This document shows, piece after piece, positions 1 through 11,960 of a stretch of 64,000 bases of DNA. The stretch comes from Streptomyces sp. TLI_146 (GTDB lineage Bacteria > Actinomycetota > Actinomycetes > Streptomycetales > Streptomycetaceae): the NCBI RefSeq assembly GCF_002846415.1, contig NZ_PJMX01000001.1, positions 1,612,001-1,676,000 on the forward strand, read 5' to 3'. The position numbers were made by a program, and so were the translations under genes. The notes beneath the pieces were generated by a model, which was given only the letters and a program-made list of their open reading frames with translations, did no database searches and was not told where the DNA came from. The first letter of the stretch is position 1; each line of letters begins with the position of its first letter.

Positions 1-649
1 CATCCTGGACACTGCGGCCGTCGGGCGCCGCCGCCACCCGCGCGAAGGCGTAGTCCAGATCGGAGACGGCCCCCTTGCTGTTGCGGACGTACTGGTCGTC
101 CACGTACCAGTCGGTGACCCGGTAGAACCCGTACGGCTGGTCGGCCAGCTCGGCGCGCGAGCGGTACCGCGGTACGAAGACGGCCCGCCCGCCCGCGCAG
201 TGACCCGCCGTCAGAATGAGGTTGCGGCCGCCGCTCTCCACCACGCTCGCCGAGCACTTGTGCGCGCGCAGCTCGCCGGTCGTCGGGTCCGGGCCCGCGG
301 AGGTGAACAGCACGCCCACGGAGGAGATCCCGGGGATGTGCTCGGCGCTCGGCATACCGGGCACGGCCGCCGGGGGCCCGGGCGTACCGGTCGGGACGCC
401 GTCGGCGTCGGGGCGTCCGGGGTCGGTGGCGGCGGAGACGCGCCCGGGGGTCCAGAAGCCGAGGACGTCGGCGTCCGACCAGCCGTCGTCGCCGGGAGCG
501 GACGGCTCCCCCGTACGGGAGGTCGCATCGGGTACCGCGTCGGCAGGCGCTCCGCCGGTCAGCAGGAGCGCGCCCGAGGCGGCGAGGGTGAGCCCCAGCC
601 GCAGCCCCGTCCTCTGCCCCGGCCCCGGCCGCAGTCGGAAGAGATTCAT
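1..649 (-). CDS. Secreted trypsin-like serine protease, C-terminus outside window
   Basis: Reading leftward from ATG 649 gives 216 codons with no stop before the window edge. Residues 1-40 form a signal peptide (basic start, leucine-rich core, ADA-like cleavage site). A proline/glycine-rich pro-region follows to about residue 105. CSASVV (132-137) and LTAGHC (146-151, His150) are the hallmarks of the chymotrypsin fold. SDLDYAFAR (196-204) should hold the catalytic aspartate; the serine lies beyond the edge. An AGGA sits about 8 bases before the chosen ATG, and an in-frame ATG at 658 is a less likely start. It is probably an exported peptidase, with unknown substrate. Confidence 0.85.
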   Translation of the reverse strand, partial: MNLFRLRPGPGQRTGLRLGLTLAASGALLLTGGAPADAVPDATSRTGEPSAPGDDGWSDADVLGFWTPGRVSAATDPGRPDADGVPTGTPGPPAAVPGMPSAEHIPGISSVGVLFTSAGPDPTTGELRAHKCSASVVESGGRNLILTAGHCAGGRAVFVPRYRSRAELADQPYGFYRVTDWYVDDQYVRNSKGAVSDLDYAFARVAAAPDGRSVQD

Positions 650-726
650 GGGCGACATCCTGCCCGAATGATCCATATATGCGGCTAAGGCTCAACGGGC
701 GTGCGGCGGGTGTACGGCGGGTGCGC

Positions 727-2322
727 TCAGTCGCGTGCGCGGCCGCGCTCGAACGCCCGCCAGTCCCTCTCCAACTGCCACTGGAGGGCGGCCTTGGGGC
801 TGGCGGCCAGGAACCTCCGGCACGCGGCGCCGGGCCGCCGGTCCGGGTCGGGGGTGTCGTTCCGGCAGGGCGCGGCGAAGGTGTCGTACCGGTCCTGCTC
901 GCGCCAGAGGTTCGCCCCCTCGACGAAGGCGTGGTCCAGCGAGGCACGCGCGGAGGTCCGCAGCTCCTCCATGCCCAGACGCTGGTCGGTGACGCCCAGC
1001 CGGAAGACGTCGGTGAGGCCGCTGCGGCTGACGCCGGGGTCGTCGGTGGCCAGGGCGAGGGGCACCCCGGCGTCGAGATAGGTGTGCAGGGGGTGCCGGT
1101 CGCCGCTGACCAGCAGGATCTGGGCGTGGCTGATCAGGGGGGCCTCGACGAGGACGTGCCGTGCGCGCATCCGGGCGGCCAGGCCCTGGTGCCCGCGCTC
1201 GTCGAGGAGATCGACACCGTGGCCGATACGGTCGGCGCGCGCCACGTCTACGGCCTGGGCGATGTGGAAGGCGAGATCGCGGCCGCCGACCCCGTTCAGG
1301 CCTTCGACCAGCTCACCGGCGTGCAGGCTGACGTGGACGGACGGGGCGCGGGACTTCAGAAAGCCGATCATCCGCATGTGCAGGGTGTAGTCCCGCAGGG
1401 CGATCGGGGCGTCCTCGGGCTGGACCATGTTCACCCCGACGACCCGGCCGATCCGGCGGCGGGCGAGTTCGAAGCCGAGGATCTGCTGGGCGAAGACGTG
1501 GCGGGCGGCCTGGGCGCGGCCGACCTGGTAGTCGAAGCGGATGACGACGGAACAGGCCTGCGGCGCGGGCGCGCGGTCGCAGCCGAGGAGCTTGCGGTAG
1601 TCGCGGAAACTCCGGTCGTAGGCGGCCGCTGCCTCCTCGACGATCTCCTGGAACCGGGGATCCCGCGTGAGGACCCGGTGGAACTCCGCCAGTCCGGACG
1701 GGCCGGGGTCCGCCGGGCGCACCCGGTCGACCAGCCGCTGGAGCGGCTCGGCCGCCACGGTCACCAGGGTCTCCACATAGGCGGTCCGCTCCCGCGCGGC
1801 GACCCGGGCCACTTCGGCCAGCATGTCCGCGTCGTGCCCCGCCTCCGCCTCGGCGAACTTCCCGAAGGTGGCGAAGAAGTGGTTGTGCCCGGGCTGCGGG
1901 TCGCCGTCTGACGGCAGGACGAACCCGCGCATCGACCAGGCCCGGACGACCGCGCGGCGGAACGGCCCGGGGGGCACGGCGTCCTGGGCGGGCCGCTGCC
2001 CGGTGGCGCACGGCTGGGGTCCGGGGGTGACGACGTACGTGGTGGTGTCGACGCACTTGCGGTCGCGGGCGGCGTACCCGATGAGGGATTCCGCACGGAC
2101 GGCACCGCCGAGGTGATGGTGCAGGTCACCGCCCTTGGGGAGGTCGCGCAGGAGGCGGGTGAGGTCGGTGGGGGTGCTGCGGTCCAACTGCTGTTGTGGG
2201 CGGCTTGGTTGGCGGTGGTCCGGCCCGGCGGCCTCCGCCACCCCCGGCAGCACGCTCACGGCCAGCCCGAGCGCGGTCGCCCCGGCCAGCACCGACCACC
2301 GGCGCCGCAGTCTCTTCTCCAT
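727..2322 (-). CDS. Secreted adenosine deaminase family protein
   Basis: A 531-residue protein. Residues 1-32 are a signal peptide (RLRRR, hydrophobic core, AEA), so it acts outside the membrane. The amidohydrolase signature of adenosine deaminases is complete: LHHHLGG (67-73; zinc ligands His68 and His70), LHAGE (333-337; His334 and catalytic Glu337), RIGHG (366-370; His368) and TDDPG (426-430; Asp427 and Asp428). It is longer than cytoplasmic Add enzymes (about 340 residues) because of insertions before HAGE, as in secreted ADGF/ADA2-like enzymes. The expected reaction is adenosine to inosine plus ammonia. It is divergent from dhaK with about 190 bp between. No neighbour is obviously in the same pathway. 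Confidence 0.85.
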   Translation of the reverse strand: MEKRLRRRWSVLAGATALGLAVSVLPGVAEAAGPDHRQPSRPQQQLDRSTPTDLTRLLRDLPKGGDLHHHLGGAVRAESLIGYAARDRKCVDTTTYVVTPGPQPCATGQRPAQDAVPPGPFRRAVVRAWSMRGFVLPSDGDPQPGHNHFFATFGKFAEAEAGHDADMLAEVARVAARERTAYVETLVTVAAEPLQRLVDRVRPADPGPSGLAEFHRVLTRDPRFQEIVEEAAAAYDRSFRDYRKLLGCDRAPAPQACSVVIRFDYQVGRAQAARHVFAQQILGFELARRRIGRVVGVNMVQPEDAPIALRDYTLHMRMIGFLKSRAPSVHVSLHAGELVEGLNGVGGRDLAFHIAQAVDVARADRIGHGVDLLDERGHQGLAARMRARHVLVEAPLISHAQILLVSGDRHPLHTYLDAGVPLALATDDPGVSRSGLTDVFRLGVTDQRLGMEELRTSARASLDHAFVEGANLWREQDRYDTFAAPCRNDTPDPDRRPGAACRRFLAASPKAALQWQLERDWRAFERGRARD

Positions 2323-2516
2323 GACCTGCCTCTCTCCCTCCCCCGTTCCCGGCCCCCATACTCACTACGGGGTAGCACCGGAACCACCCGACGCGCGCAC
2401 GGCGGGCCCCCGTGTGGCCGACACGCGGCGGTCGTCCCGCACCGGGGAGCCCGCCACTGGCTACGGTGATCCGCGTTCCCCGCCGCCACTTCCGCCGACA
2501 TCACCCGGAGGCACCC

Positions 2517-3509
2517 GTGAAGATGCTGATCAACGTGGCCGAGACCGTCGTCGCCGACGCGTTGCGCGGGATGGCGGCCGCGCATCCGGAGCTGACCGTC
2601 GACGTGGAGAACCGGGTGATCGTGCGCCGGGACGCGCCGTTCGCCGGGAAGGTGGGGCTGGTGTCCGGGGGCGGATCGGGGCACGAGCCGTTGCACGGCG
2701 GGTTCGTGGGGCGCGGGATGCTCGCCGCCGCGTGTCCCGGCGAGGTGTTCACCTCGCCCGTGCCGGACCAGATGGTGCGGGCCGCGGCCGCCGTGGACAG
2801 CGGGGCCGGGGTGCTGTTCGTCGTCAAGAACTACACCGGCGACGTGCTCAACTTCGACATGGCCGTGGAGCTCGCCGAGGACGAGGGCGTACAGATCGCG
2901 AAGGTCCTCGTCGACGACGACGTCGCCGTGACCGACAGCCTGTACACCGCGGGGCGGCGCGGCACCGGGGCCACCCTCTTCGTGGAGAAGCTCGCGGGCG
3001 CGGCGGCCGAGGAGGGCGCGCCCCTGGAGCGGGTCGAGGCGATCGCCCGCCGGGTGAACGCGAGTTCACGCAGCTTCGGCGTCGCGCTCAGTGCCTGCAC
3101 CACCCCCGCCAAGGGCGGTCCGACCTTCGATCTGCCGCCCGGTGAGCTGGAGCTCGGCGTCGGCATCCACGGTGAGCCCGGGCGGGAGCGGCGGGCCATG
3201 ATGACCTCCCGGGAGATCGCGGACTTCGCCGTGGACGCGGTCCTGGAGGACCTCAAGCCGTCAAGTCCCGTACTGCTCCTGGTCAACGGCATGGGGGCGA
3301 CCCCGCTCCTGGAGCTGTACGGGTTCAACGCCGAGGTGCACCGGGTGCTGGCCGAGCGGCGCGTCCCGGTGGCCCGCACGCTCGTGGGCAACTATGTGAC
3401 CTCCCTCGACATGGCGGGCTGCTCGGTGACGCTGTGTCAGGCCGACGAGGAACTGCTGCGGTTGTGGGACGCGCCGGTGAACACGCCCGCGCTGCGGTGG
3501 GGTTGCTGA
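2517..3509 (+). CDS. dhaK: Dihydroxyacetone kinase subunit DhaK
   Basis: 330 residues, the usual DhaK length. The GTG at 2517 is chosen because GGAGG ends five bases before it and the protein then begins MLINVAET like the family; the frame runs open further upstream but without homology. SGGGSGHEP (50-58) is the conserved substrate loop, and GIHGE (216-220) holds His218, the residue that binds dihydroxyacetone covalently in the E. coli enzyme, at the same number. DhaK binds dihydroxyacetone, which DhaL-ADP phosphorylates to dihydroxyacetone phosphate for glycolysis. It is first in a dhaKLM operon, separated from dhaL by a repeat-containing gap. No dedicated regulator lies next to it. Confidence 0.95.
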   Translation: MKMLINVAETVVADALRGMAAAHPELTVDVENRVIVRRDAPFAGKVGLVSGGGSGHEPLHGGFVGRGMLAAACPGEVFTSPVPDQMVRAAAAVDSGAGVLFVVKNYTGDVLNFDMAVELAEDEGVQIAKVLVDDDVAVTDSLYTAGRRGTGATLFVEKLAGAAAEEGAPLERVEAIARRVNASSRSFGVALSACTTPAKGGPTFDLPPGELELGVGIHGEPGRERRAMMTSREIADFAVDAVLEDLKPSSPVLLLVNGMGATPLLELYGFNAEVHRVLAERRVPVARTLVGNYVTSLDMAGCSVTLCQADEELLRLWDAPVNTPALRWGC

Positions 3510-3540
3510 CCCCCGTGGGCCCGTGGTCCCGGCTCGGCCT

Positions 3541-3619
3541 CCCGTCCGTACAAACCACGCCCCCACACCTCACGTCCGTACTCCCCACGCCCGTACACCC
3601 CAAGTCCGTACACCTCAAG
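3541..3619 (+). repeat. Degenerate 15-bp tandem repeat between dhaK and dhaL
   Basis: The 118-bp gap between dhaK and dhaL is filled by imperfect copies of a 15-bp unit centred on CCGTAC, with CCGTA at 3546, 3576, 3591 and 3606 (one copy decayed). The last copy ends just before the dhaL ribosome binding site. It has no hairpin potential and no start codon of its own. It may be a replication-slippage relic, or a spacer that affects the relative expression of dhaK and dhaL. Confidence 0.6.
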
Positions 3620-3627
3620 GAGGGCCC

Positions 3628-6829
<3,202 letters not shown>

Positions 6830-6867
6830 CGGCGCTCGGGCCGGGCGGCGGAATCTAGGATGCGGTC

Positions 6868-7404
6868 ATGTCCCTCCCGCACGCGATCCTGACCGCCCTG
6901 CTCGAAAAGCCCTCCTCGGGGCTGGAGCTGACCCGCCGGTTCGACAGGTCGTTCGGCTTCTTCTGGTCCGCGACGCACCAGCAGATCTACCGCGAGCTGG
7001 GCAAGCTGGAGCAGTCCGGGGCCATCCGCGCACTGCCGTCCGAGGCCCCGGCGCGCGGCCAGAAGAAGGAGTACGAGGTCCTGCCCGCGGGCCGCGCGGA
7101 GCTCGCCGCGTGGGCCGCCGCCGGGCAGGACCCCCGCCCCATGCGGGACCCGCTGCTGCTGCGGATGCGGGCGGCGGCGGTGGTCGGCACGGACGGGCTC
7201 ACCGCCGAGCTGCGCCGCCACCTCGACCTGCACGAGCGGCAGTTGGAGATGTACGAGGGGATCGAGCGGCGGGACTTCCCGCCGGAGCGGGACAGCGAGC
7301 AGGACCGGCTGCGGCACCTGGTGCTGCGCGGCGGCATCGAACTGGAGACATTCTGGATCCGCTGGCTGACGCAGGCGCTGGATACGGTGGACGGGGAGGA
7401 GTGA
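6868..7404 (+). CDS. PadR family transcriptional regulator
   Basis: 178 residues. The N-terminal winged helix begins SLPHAILTALLEKPSSGLEL, typical of PadR, with the recognition region YRELGKLEQSGAI and the wing KKEYEVLPAGRAEL. The C-terminal half (about 90-175) is the charged helical dimerisation domain of the longer PadR/Vir subfamily. The gene begins 38 bp after fadH in the same direction and could be co-transcribed with it. The effector is unknown; PadR proteins typically respond to phenolics or to drugs. Confidence 0.85.
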   Translation: MSLPHAILTALLEKPSSGLELTRRFDRSFGFFWSATHQQIYRELGKLEQSGAIRALPSEAPARGQKKEYEVLPAGRAELAAWAAAGQDPRPMRDPLLLRMRAAAVVGTDGLTAELRRHLDLHERQLEMYEGIERRDFPPERDSEQDRLRHLVLRGGIELETFWIRWLTQALDTVDGEE

Positions 7405-7406
7405 GC

Positions 7407-7464
7407 CCGGCCCCCGCGGGACCGGCCCCCGCGAGCCACGCCCCGTGAGCCGGTCCCCCGCGTG
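7407..7464 (+). repeat. Degenerate 14-15 bp tandem repeat after padR
   Basis: Four imperfect copies of a unit resembling CCGGCCCCCGCGRGA start at 7407, 7422, 7436 and 7450, filling most of the gap between the padR stop and the MarR promoter. There is no convincing hairpin. It resembles the short repeats in other gaps of this window. Confidence 0.5.
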
Positions 7465-7489
7465 ACGGACGAGCACCCCCTCCACAGGC

Positions 7490-7504
7490 GTTGTATTATG
7501 CAAC
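7490..7504. promoter_or_regulatory. MarR autoregulatory operator candidate
   Basis: GTTGTATTATGCAAC is a 15-base pseudo-palindrome (six of seven pairs match) placed 21 bp before the MarR start. It stands out as AT-rich within very GC-rich DNA. It shares TTATGCAAC with the palindrome upstream of fadH. MarR proteins usually bind such sites in their own promoters. Confidence 0.55.
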
Positions 7505-7525
7505 TAGCCAGTGAGAGGACCAGCC

Positions 7526-7960
7526 GTGCCCAGCCGAGACCAGTCGGTCACCACCATCCAGCGGGAGCTGACCGCGTTCGCCCGCCGCGCCCGGGCCGCC
7601 GCCGCGCGGATGCACCCGGAGCTGTCCCTGGTCTCCTTCACGCTGCTGTCCCACATGGAGGACCAGCAGGGGTGCCGCGCGACCGACCTCGCCACGTACT
7701 ACATGCTCGACAAGTCGACGATCAGCCGGCAGATCGCGGCCCTGGAGAAGCTGGGGTTCATCGAGCGCCGCACCGACCCGGCCGACCACCGCATCCAGCT
7801 CCTCCACCTCACCGCCGCCGGCACCGAGAAGCTCGCCGAGGCGGCGGTGCTGCGCCGGCACGCCTTCCACGAGCGCCTCGCGGACTGGGAGGAGGCCGAC
7901 CTCGAACGGTTCGCCGCCTATCTGCTCCGCTACAACAGCACGGCTCCCGACGGGAGTTGA
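7526..7960 (+). CDS. MarR family transcriptional regulator
   Basis: 144 residues from GTG 7526, chosen because GAGAGGA lies six to seven bases upstream; an in-frame GTG at 7511 would lie on that site. The fold is classic MarR: alpha-helical dimerisation arms, helix-turn-helix CRATDLATYYMLDKSTISRQ, then the wing ERRTDPADHRIQLLHLT with the conserved DxR. It is probably a repressor released by small aromatic or oxidant ligands. Its own promoter and that of fadH carry a common TTATGCAAC motif, so the likely regulon is local. Confidence 0.9.
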   Translation: MPSRDQSVTTIQRELTAFARRARAAAARMHPELSLVSFTLLSHMEDQQGCRATDLATYYMLDKSTISRQIAALEKLGFIERRTDPADHRIQLLHLTAAGTEKLAEAAVLRRHAFHERLADWEEADLERFAAYLLRYNSTAPDGS

Positions 7961-7965
7961 CCGCT

Positions 7966-7986
7966 CGGGGAGCTACCTCGCTCCCC
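7966..7986. terminator. Bidirectional terminator between MarR and response regulator genes
   Basis: GGGGAGC (7967-7973) pairs with GCTCCCC (7980-7986) around a six-base loop in the 12-bp gap between the convergent genes, running into the end of the response regulator gene. Confidence 0.4.
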
Positions 7987-8641
7987 CGCCCGGCGTGACC
8001 AGCCCCGACTCGTACGCGAGCACCACCGCCTGAGCCCGGCTGGCGAGGTCCAGTTTGCTCATGGCCCGGTTCAGATGGGTCTTGACCGTCGCCTCGCTGA
8101 TGAAGAGGTGGTCGGAGATCTCCAGGTTCGACAGGCCGCGCGCGGTGAGCTTGAGGACCTCGGTCTCGCGGGCGGTGAGCGCGTCCAGGTCCGCCGAGAG
8201 GTGCGGCGAGCGCTCGACGGGCCGCGCGAAGGCCTCCACCAGGCGCCGGGTGACGCTCGGCGCGAAGAGGGTGTCGCCGCCGCCGACCGCCGCGACCGCC
8301 GTGAGCAGCCGCTCCGGCCCCGAGTCCTTGAGCAGGAACCCCGAGGCACCGGCCCGCAGCGCGGAGTACACGTACTCGTCGAGGTCGAACGTGGTGAGGA
8401 TGAGGATGCGCGGCGCCGGGTCCTCGGCGTCCGCGAGGATCCGCTCGGTGGCGGCGATGCCGCTCATCCCGGGCATCCGGATGTCCATCAGGATCACGTC
8501 GGGGCGGGTCCGCGCCGCCTGGGCGACCGCCTCCTCGCCGTCGCTCGCCTCGCCGACGACGTCGATGCCCGCCGCTCTCAGCAGCGCGACCAGACCGGCC
8601 CGGACGAGGAACTGGTCGTCGACCACGAGTGCCCTGGTCAT
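7973..8641 (-). CDS. NarL/LuxR-type response regulator
   Basis: 222 residues. The receiver domain (1-120) has the acidic pair VVDDQ and phosphoacceptor Asp53 in LMDIRMPG, with the KDSG switch lysine near residue 105. The LuxR-type helix-turn-helix (about 150-215) includes LTARETEVLKLTARGLSN and ISEATVKTHLNRAMSKL. It lies 36 bp downstream of the histidine kinase gene on the same strand and is surely its partner. The regulated genes and signal are not evident from the neighbours. Confidence 0.93.
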   Translation of the reverse strand: MTRALVVDDQFLVRAGLVALLRAAGIDVVGEASDGEEAVAQAARTRPDVILMDIRMPGMSGIAATERILADAEDPAPRILILTTFDLDEYVYSALRAGASGFLLKDSGPERLLTAVAAVGGGDTLFAPSVTRRLVEAFARPVERSPHLSADLDALTARETEVLKLTARGLSNLEISDHLFISEATVKTHLNRAMSKLDLASRAQAVVLAYESGLVTPGGGAR

Positions 8642-8677
8642 GGCAGCGCGTCTTCCCCCTGTGTCATACGGGCCGTG

Positions 8678-9808
8678 TCATACGGGCTGGGCCGATGTCG
8701 GCAGGAGCAGCCGGACCTCGAAGCCTCCCTCGCTCCTCGGGCCGGTACTGATCGTGCCGCCGTAGAGCTTGGCTCGCTCCCGCATTCCGATCAACCCATG
8801 TCCACTACCCGATCGGTTTCCGACCGGATTCGCTCTCGTACCCTCGTTCACGACGGCGAGCGAGACATGGTTCCGCTCGTAACAGACTTCCACGGTCGTC
8901 CGTGCGCCGGGCGCATGTTTCAGGACATTGGTGAGCGCCTCCTGCGCCACCCGGTACGCGCACAGGTCGACGCCGGGCGCCAGGGTCCGCGCCTGCCCCT
9001 GGACCCGCAGCTCGACCGGCAGACCTCCGGCCCGCAGCCGCTCCACCACGTCCGACAGACGTGACAGGCCCGGCATCGGAGCCGACGGCTCGCCGTCGAG
9101 GTCCTCGGCGCGCAACACGTGCAGCATGCGCCGCAGTTCCTCCAGGGCCTCCTGGCTGGTGGCCGAGATGGTACCGAGCGCGCCGCGCGCGGTGGGCGGG
9201 TCGGAGTCGAAGACGAAACGGGCCAGACCCGACTGGACCGATATCACCGACATGTGGTGGGCGATGATGTCGTGCAACTCCCGTGCGATCCGGCCGCGTT
9301 CCTCGGCCACCTCGCGCCGGGCCCGGGCTTCTTGCTCCTTGGCGAGCTGGTCGGCGAGCTTGGTGGAGCGGCGGGCCACCCGGCCGAACCGCCAGATGAC
9401 GGCCGGGACGGCGAGGGCCTGGACGACCACGGACGGCATGGAGTCGCTCCCGGCCCGGAACCCCGCGAACAGCCAGACCGCGCCGAGCACCCCGGCGCAG
9501 CTGACGGAGGTGCGGGCGGGGCGGGTGGCGGCGACGGTATAACACGCGATCATTCCGCCGTATGTGCCCACGACCGGCCAATTCCCCAGCGCGATATAGA
9601 GCGTCCACGTCGCGATGACGAAGAGGCACACGCCCACCGGCGCCTTGGAACGGAACGCGCACGCCATGTTGATGACCACGGCGAGCCCGTATCCGAGCAG
9701 GTCGAGCGGGGGCTGCCCCTGGCTGGCGGCCTCCCGGCCCAGCAGCACGGCGACACACGTCTGTGCCAGCGCGATGAACACATCGGCGGCAACGGGGCGG
9801 ATCCGCAT
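8678..9808 (-). CDS. Membrane sensor histidine kinase (HisKA_3, NarL family)
   Basis: 376 residues. Four or five hydrophobic segments fill residues 1-140 with almost no extracellular loop, so the sensor senses within or at the membrane. The HisKA_3 dimerisation helix RGRIARELHDIIAHHMSV carries phospho-accepting His179. The HATPase domain follows with a DLCAYRVAQEALTNVLKHA N box and GHGLIGMRERAKLYGG. This layout is common in actinobacterial DesK/NarX-like kinases. It is the first gene of a two-gene operon with the response regulator, divergent from the GNAT gene. Confidence 0.92.
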   Translation of the reverse strand: MRIRPVAADVFIALAQTCVAVLLGREAASQGQPPLDLLGYGLAVVINMACAFRSKAPVGVCLFVIATWTLYIALGNWPVVGTYGGMIACYTVAATRPARTSVSCAGVLGAVWLFAGFRAGSDSMPSVVVQALAVPAVIWRFGRVARRSTKLADQLAKEQEARARREVAEERGRIARELHDIIAHHMSVISVQSGLARFVFDSDPPTARGALGTISATSQEALEELRRMLHVLRAEDLDGEPSAPMPGLSRLSDVVERLRAGGLPVELRVQGQARTLAPGVDLCAYRVAQEALTNVLKHAPGARTTVEVCYERNHVSLAVVNEGTRANPVGNRSGSGHGLIGMRERAKLYGGTISTGPRSEGGFEVRLLLPTSAQPV

Positions 9809-9953
9809 TACCGCAGCCTAATTGCAGGTCAGACGCGCGGCGTCAACCGGTTGCGGTGCACGGACTACCGCAGAAGTTGTAGACGGATCCACTCCTTCCG
9901 CAGCGGTCCGAAACCCGTTTGTCACAGCCGCCCGCCGGTGTTGGAGTGGGCGC

Positions 9954-10730
9954 ATGGACAACGAAGACGTGCTGGCCCTGTTCGACCGGCAGATGCGCGA
10001 GACCTCGCCGCCCGACGGCCCCGGCGCCCGGGTCGAGCGCGTGGGCCGGGTCGTGCGGCAGACCGGGCCGGATCCCGTCTGGAACGGCGTCCTCTGGTCG
10101 GACCTCGACGAGGAGTGCGCCGACCGCGAGATCGCCGAGCAGGTACGGCACTTCGCCTCGCTCGGCCGCGAGTTCGAGTGGAAGCTGTACGCGCACGACA
10201 CCCCGGGCGACCTCGGCGAGCGGCTGCTGGCGGCCGGGTTCACGGCCGAGCCCGCCGAGGCCCTGATGGTCGCGGAGAGCAAGGACCAGACGGGCGCGGT
10301 GGCGCTGCCCGAGGGCGTCGAGCTGGTGCCGGTGACCGACAGGGCCGGGGTCGCGCTGATGACGGCCGCCCACGAGCAGGCGTTCGGCCAGGACTCGTCC
10401 CTGCTCGCCCGGCGCATGGAGCTCCAGCTCGCCGAGGCCCCCGACACCCTGGTAGCGGTGGTGGCGATGGCCGACGGGGTGCCGGTGAGCGCGGCCCGTA
10501 TGGAGCTGATCCCGGGGACGGAGTTCGCCGGGCTGTGGGGCGGCGGCACCGCCGAAGCCTGGCGCGGCAAGGGCATCTACCGGGCGCTGGTCTCCTACCG
10601 CGCCCGCGTCGCCGCCGAGCGCGGCTACCGCTTCCTCCAGGTCGACGCCTCCGACCGGAGCGCCCCGATCCTGCGCCGCCTGGGCTTCGCCCGGCTGAGC
10701 ACGACCACGCCCTACGTCCACCAGCCGTGA
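9954..10730 (+). CDS. GNAT family N-acetyltransferase
   Basis: 258 residues from ATG 9954. The N-terminal 125 residues are a divergent, GNAT-like half that lacks a clear cofactor motif. The C-terminal half has the GNAT core, with GGGTAEAWRGKGIYRALVSYR as the acetyl-CoA loop (an R/QxxGxG/A variant) and DRSAPILRRLGFARL as the closing strand. Such tandem GNAT proteins often modify small amines or antibiotics. The substrate cannot be told from sequence. It is divergent from the sensor kinase gene, sharing about 145 bp of promoter DNA. Confidence 0.8.
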   Translation: MDNEDVLALFDRQMRETSPPDGPGARVERVGRVVRQTGPDPVWNGVLWSDLDEECADREIAEQVRHFASLGREFEWKLYAHDTPGDLGERLLAAGFTAEPAEALMVAESKDQTGAVALPEGVELVPVTDRAGVALMTAAHEQAFGQDSSLLARRMELQLAEAPDTLVAVVAMADGVPVSAARMELIPGTEFAGLWGGGTAEAWRGKGIYRALVSYRARVAAERGYRFLQVDASDRSAPILRRLGFARLSTTTPYVHQP

Positions 10731-10776
10731 CCGGGGCGCCCGTTGGCGCTCAAAAGTTGGCGCTCACCAACAGGCC

Positions 10777-11946
10777 TCAGCGGGCGTACACGGCGACGAA
10801 GTCGCGGGTGGCCTGGTTGTAGTAGCGCTCCGGGGGGTTCTCGAAGTCCAGGATGTTGGTGGGCACGGGGTCGTCCGGGGTGCGGCCGCCGTCGTAGCTC
10901 ATGAAGGACGGCCAGGCGCGGTTCATGTCCAGGGGCATCGCACGGACCGCGCCCGCGCGCTCCATCAGCTCGGCGAGCGTACGGGCCGAGAGCGCCTGGC
11001 CGACGACCATGATCACATCGCCCTCGGCGGTGACGCCGACGCCGGAGCGGGCCACGTACATCCTGCTCTGGTCGGTGGCGCCCCACTTGGAGTCGTTGTC
11101 GATGTCGGGCACCACCCGGCCGCCGTCGACCATCAGGTCGAGGCACTGGCGCACCCCGACGACCTCGGGGGTCATCCGCACGTCCCGGCCCCAGACGCCG
11201 ACGCGGATCGAGCCGTCGCGGTAGAAGACTTCGGAGGCGGCGCCGTCGCGGAGCTCGCCGACGGTCTTCCCCGCGAGGTGGAAGCCGCCCCGGGAGCCGC
11301 CGTCGGTGATCTTGAAGCCGCCGTTCCAGGACGCCACCAGTCCGGTGCGCTGCCCCTTGGGGATGCTGGGCGGGACGGCGAATGACCCGCCCGGCTCGCG
11401 CAGTCCCGGGTGCAGCCGGAAGCGTGAGTCCTTGGCGCTGATCCAGGCGACGGCCGCCTCGTACGAGGTGTGGGCGGCGTCGGGGCGCACATAGGTGCCC
11501 TGCACGATCGGGCGGCCGTGAGCCGAGGCCAGTGCACGCCAGACGCCCTCGCCGGGCAGTGCCGGGGCGACCAGCGGCCGCATCGGGGCCCGGAGCGGCG
11601 GCCCGCCGCGCGCCGCGACCGGCGGGGCGACGGCCGCCGCGCGCATCCGGGCAAGGGACTCGCTCGGCAGCGAGCCGCCGACCTTCGGCGGGTCCATCTC
11701 GTACTGGAGGTTCTCCAGCTTGTCGACGACGAAGCCCAGCTCGTGCTCGCGGGCCCAGCCCGCCAGGCGCGCCGCCGTGCTGTCGTCACCCGGATAGGTC
11801 AGTGCCTCGCCCACCGACCAGCCCACGGTCCCGGCGCCGAGCACGCACACCGCCAGCGTGGACCGGACCGCGAGGCGGCGCCGGCGCCGCTGGGACGGCG
11901 TCAGATCGCGGCGGTGTCTCCACGGCAGCAGTCGGCGACGGGCCAT
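10777..11946 (-). CDS. Membrane-anchored phosphodiester glycosidase-like (NAGPA domain) protein
   Basis: 389 residues from ATG 11946, which follows GGAGAGGGAG. A very basic N-terminus (RRRLLPWRHRR and SQRRRRRLAVR) precedes one hydrophobic segment (about 30-50), giving a signal anchor. The C-terminal 200 residues resemble the NAGPA/DUF2233 fold: VASWNGGFKI, GGFHLAGK, WGRDVRM and a late DMNRAWPSFMSY. The typical NLDGGGSS strand is not present as such, so the active site may be altered. Family members include human uncovering enzyme and bacterial cell-surface proteins, and the substrate here is unknown. A second, more canonical member lies at 44792. Confidence 0.7.
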   Translation of the reverse strand: MARRRLLPWRHRRDLTPSQRRRRRLAVRSTLAVCVLGAGTVGWSVGEALTYPGDDSTAARLAGWAREHELGFVVDKLENLQYEMDPPKVGGSLPSESLARMRAAAVAPPVAARGGPPLRAPMRPLVAPALPGEGVWRALASAHGRPIVQGTYVRPDAAHTSYEAAVAWISAKDSRFRLHPGLREPGGSFAVPPSIPKGQRTGLVASWNGGFKITDGGSRGGFHLAGKTVGELRDGAASEVFYRDGSIRVGVWGRDVRMTPEVVGVRQCLDLMVDGGRVVPDIDNDSKWGATDQSRMYVARSGVGVTAEGDVIMVVGQALSARTLAELMERAGAVRAMPLDMNRAWPSFMSYDGGRTPDDPVPTNILDFENPPERYYNQATRDFVAVYAR

Positions 11947-11960
11947 GGCGCTCCCTCTCC

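Noticed and set aside
2412..2516. Upstream extension of dhaK to an earlier start
   Set aside because: The extension has no family similarity, and GTG 2517 has a GGAGG site at ideal spacing.
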